Positions 13,094-13,094 of a stretch of DNA of 13,094 nt are shown piece after piece; position 1 is the first letter of the stretch, and each line of letters starts with the position of its first letter. This DNA comes from Lachnoclostridium phytofermentans (GTDB taxonomy: Bacteria; Bacillota; Clostridia; Lachnospirales; Lachnospiraceae), in the NCBI GenBank assembly GCA_003526525.1, contig DPVV01000204.1, forward strand, positions 1 to 13,094, written 5' to 3'. The position numbers were made by a program, and so were the translations under genes. Below the pieces are notes generated by a model. That model was given only the letters and a program-made list of their open reading frames with translations, ran no database searches and was not told the origin of the DNA.

Positions 13094-13094
13094 C

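Overview
The window reads as low-GC Firmicutes chromosome, most like a spore-forming, plant-polysaccharide-using Lachnospiraceae (Lachnoclostridium / Clostridium phytofermentans type). The grounds are the AT-rich base composition, strong GGAGG ribosome sites, a SpoIIID sporulation regulator, a GH105 pectin-fragment hydrolase under a perfect CcpA (cre) operator, and DUF5685 and DUF4367 proteins typical of clostridia. The organism name is an inference from gene content. No mobile element, RNA gene or CRISPR array was found.

Layout, left to right. 1-574 is non-coding and holds a perfect cre site beside a possible leftward promoter, AT-rich inverted repeats and a short GC-rich island. 575-865 (-) is spoIIID. 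1021-3060 (-) is a tightly coupled three-gene operon: a DUF5685 protein, a J-domain protein with an eight-cysteine tail, and a six-helix membrane protein starting at GTG. 3227-3604 (-) is an ArsC-like thioredoxin-fold protein, divergent from a Mn/Fe superoxide dismutase at 3703-4386 (+). A two-way terminator separates the dismutase from a convergent trigger-factor-like lipoprotein (4505-5539, -). 5896-7023 (-) is the GH105 hydrolase with its own terminator and a cre site inside its promoter. 7024-7364 is intergenic and carries a diverged 50-bp direct repeat and a 14-bp hairpin. 7365-10276 (-) is a two-gene operon of a chemoreceptor followed by an MgtC-family membrane protein. 10277-10807 is intergenic and carries promoters on both strands and a T-rich array with a period of about 22 bp. 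10808-12292 (+) is a single L-fucose-isomerase-family gene with its own strong promoter and terminator. 12460-13068 (-) is a DUF4367 membrane protein, probably the anti-sigma-like partner of a gene that runs off the right edge.

How they work together: most units are independent short transcripts. Carbon catabolite control links GH105 and whatever lies left of the window. The dismutase and the ArsC-like protein share a 98-bp divergent control region, which fits redox stress. The least understood unit is the DUF5685/J-domain/membrane operon. Its first protein carries two aspartate-rich motifs (DDxxD and DxxED) that resemble head-to-head isoprenoid synthases, and it is the best candidate here for an undescribed system.
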